The notes beneath the pieces are model-generated. The model worked only from the letters and a program-made list of their open reading frames with translations, did no database searches and had not been told where the DNA came from. The position numbers were made by a program, and so were the translations under genes. Source: Ceratothoa steindachneri (lineage: Eukaryota; Arthropoda; Malacostraca; Isopoda; Cymothoidae). From it: a stretch of DNA of 64,000 bases. The stretch lies in assembly GCA_963969495.1 (NCBI GenBank), contig OZ018331.1, positions 147,283,845 to 147,347,844 on the forward strand, read 5' to 3'. Positions 63,432-64,000 of this stretch are shown one piece after another. The first letter of the stretch is position 1. Every line of letters starts with the position of its first letter.

Positions 63432-64000
63432 TCGTTTTGGGAGAACTGCGAGAGCGGTGTTGAGTTCCTTCTGCAAATATGGACTAAAAGGCAACACCTG
63501 ATTACTTAGAAGCAGACTCTAGTGCCGTGGGTATTAGGCGCTATTAAACTAATCGAGGGGAACCTCTTTTTAGACTCAATGCCTTCGAACCATCGCAGCT
63601 GCCGCTCAACCCCTCGAACACTTTTCTCATGATCTTTACTAAAGAGACTTCTTCAGGAATATTATTCCAGGTACTTTTTGGCTCGCACGGTTAGATTACG
63701 GGGAAAATGAAATTCATAGGAATTCTCCACCCTTATACTCACTAGCGTTTTTCATGTCCAGCTCATTGCAAACGTGCCATAGAGCAATCTAGTCCATACA
63801 TCAATGGTATAGAGTGCACTTCGAAGGTTTTTCTCACAAAAGGGTTGATGATGCACTGAGGCAATTTTCTGGGACAATTCTCGGTTGGGTTGGAAGCAGT
63901 TTGTTCCCAATTTGCGTGACACACGGTTGTCATCTCTGTGGAAAATATAGTCTATGAGCATTGATCTTGAATCGGCCTTAGTGGTGGTAATGGCTGGCTA
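63432..64000. other. unassigned DNA
   Basis: No recognisable feature. A 69-codon minus-strand frame (63752-63961) has no known motif. Confidence 0.45.

Overview
This window is AT-rich, eukaryotic, and made almost entirely of repeats and dead mobile elements. I found no intact host gene, rRNA, operon or prokaryotic signal. The mixture points to an invertebrate animal, most likely an arthropod: CR1-like and Jockey-like LINEs, a Penelope-like element with a GIY-YIG nuclease, a Tol2-like hAT, Tc1 and mariner relics (one with a DUF4817-type head), and a Merlin/ISXO2 relic. Several transposase genes carry spliceosomal introns. The species cannot be named from this sequence alone.

Layout, 1-17 kb: mostly unassigned DNA to 5.8 kb; a DUF4817-type mariner pseudogene (5.84-6.92 kb); a 127-bp tandem repeat (7.35-7.72 kb); a (CT)n tract running straight into a truncated CR1-like LINE (9.0-10.05 kb); a second piece of the same LINE family (10.06-10.5 kb); the plus-strand copy of a large unclassified repeat, here called X (10.5-15.14 kb); and a 5'-truncated Penelope-like element ending near a (TA)n tract (15.14-17.33 kb).

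17-46 kb: a mariner relic (minus, 21.9-22.5 kb); a different CR1-like 3' end with a (TTATG)n tail (24.1-24.7 kb); a Jockey-like LINE (27.8-30.6 kb) abutting a (GA)n tract; a Merlin/ISXO2 fragment (minus, 32.2-32.6 kb); a near full-length but decayed CR1-like LINE with an esterase-type ORF1 (33.7-38.3 kb); and a Tc1-like relic (minus, 43.6-45.7 kb) split by a non-autonomous hAT with an 8-bp target duplication and an internal 58-bp array.

46-64 kb: a degenerate 22-bp minisatellite (46.8-48.2 kb); the inverted copy of X (48.5-56.0 kb), split by a 3.4-kb Tol2-like hAT with TIRs, target duplication and a four-exon transposase pseudogene; a LINE 3' fragment (57.2-57.8 kb); a mariner fragment (59.5-59.9 kb); tRNA-like SINE candidates (60.1 and 60.9 kb); and a Tc1-like element with long TIRs and a 94-bp intron (61.9-63.4 kb).

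The best lead for something undescribed is X: about 3.3 kb of shared, largely non-coding sequence present twice in opposite orientation about 33 kb apart. The two copies differ by whole insertions (the Tol2-like hAT, a 1.3-kb block, a 0.68-kb block), so they act as filled/empty-site controls for each other. All coordinates for diverged elements are by-eye estimates, good to roughly 10-30 bases unless a TSD or splice site fixes them.
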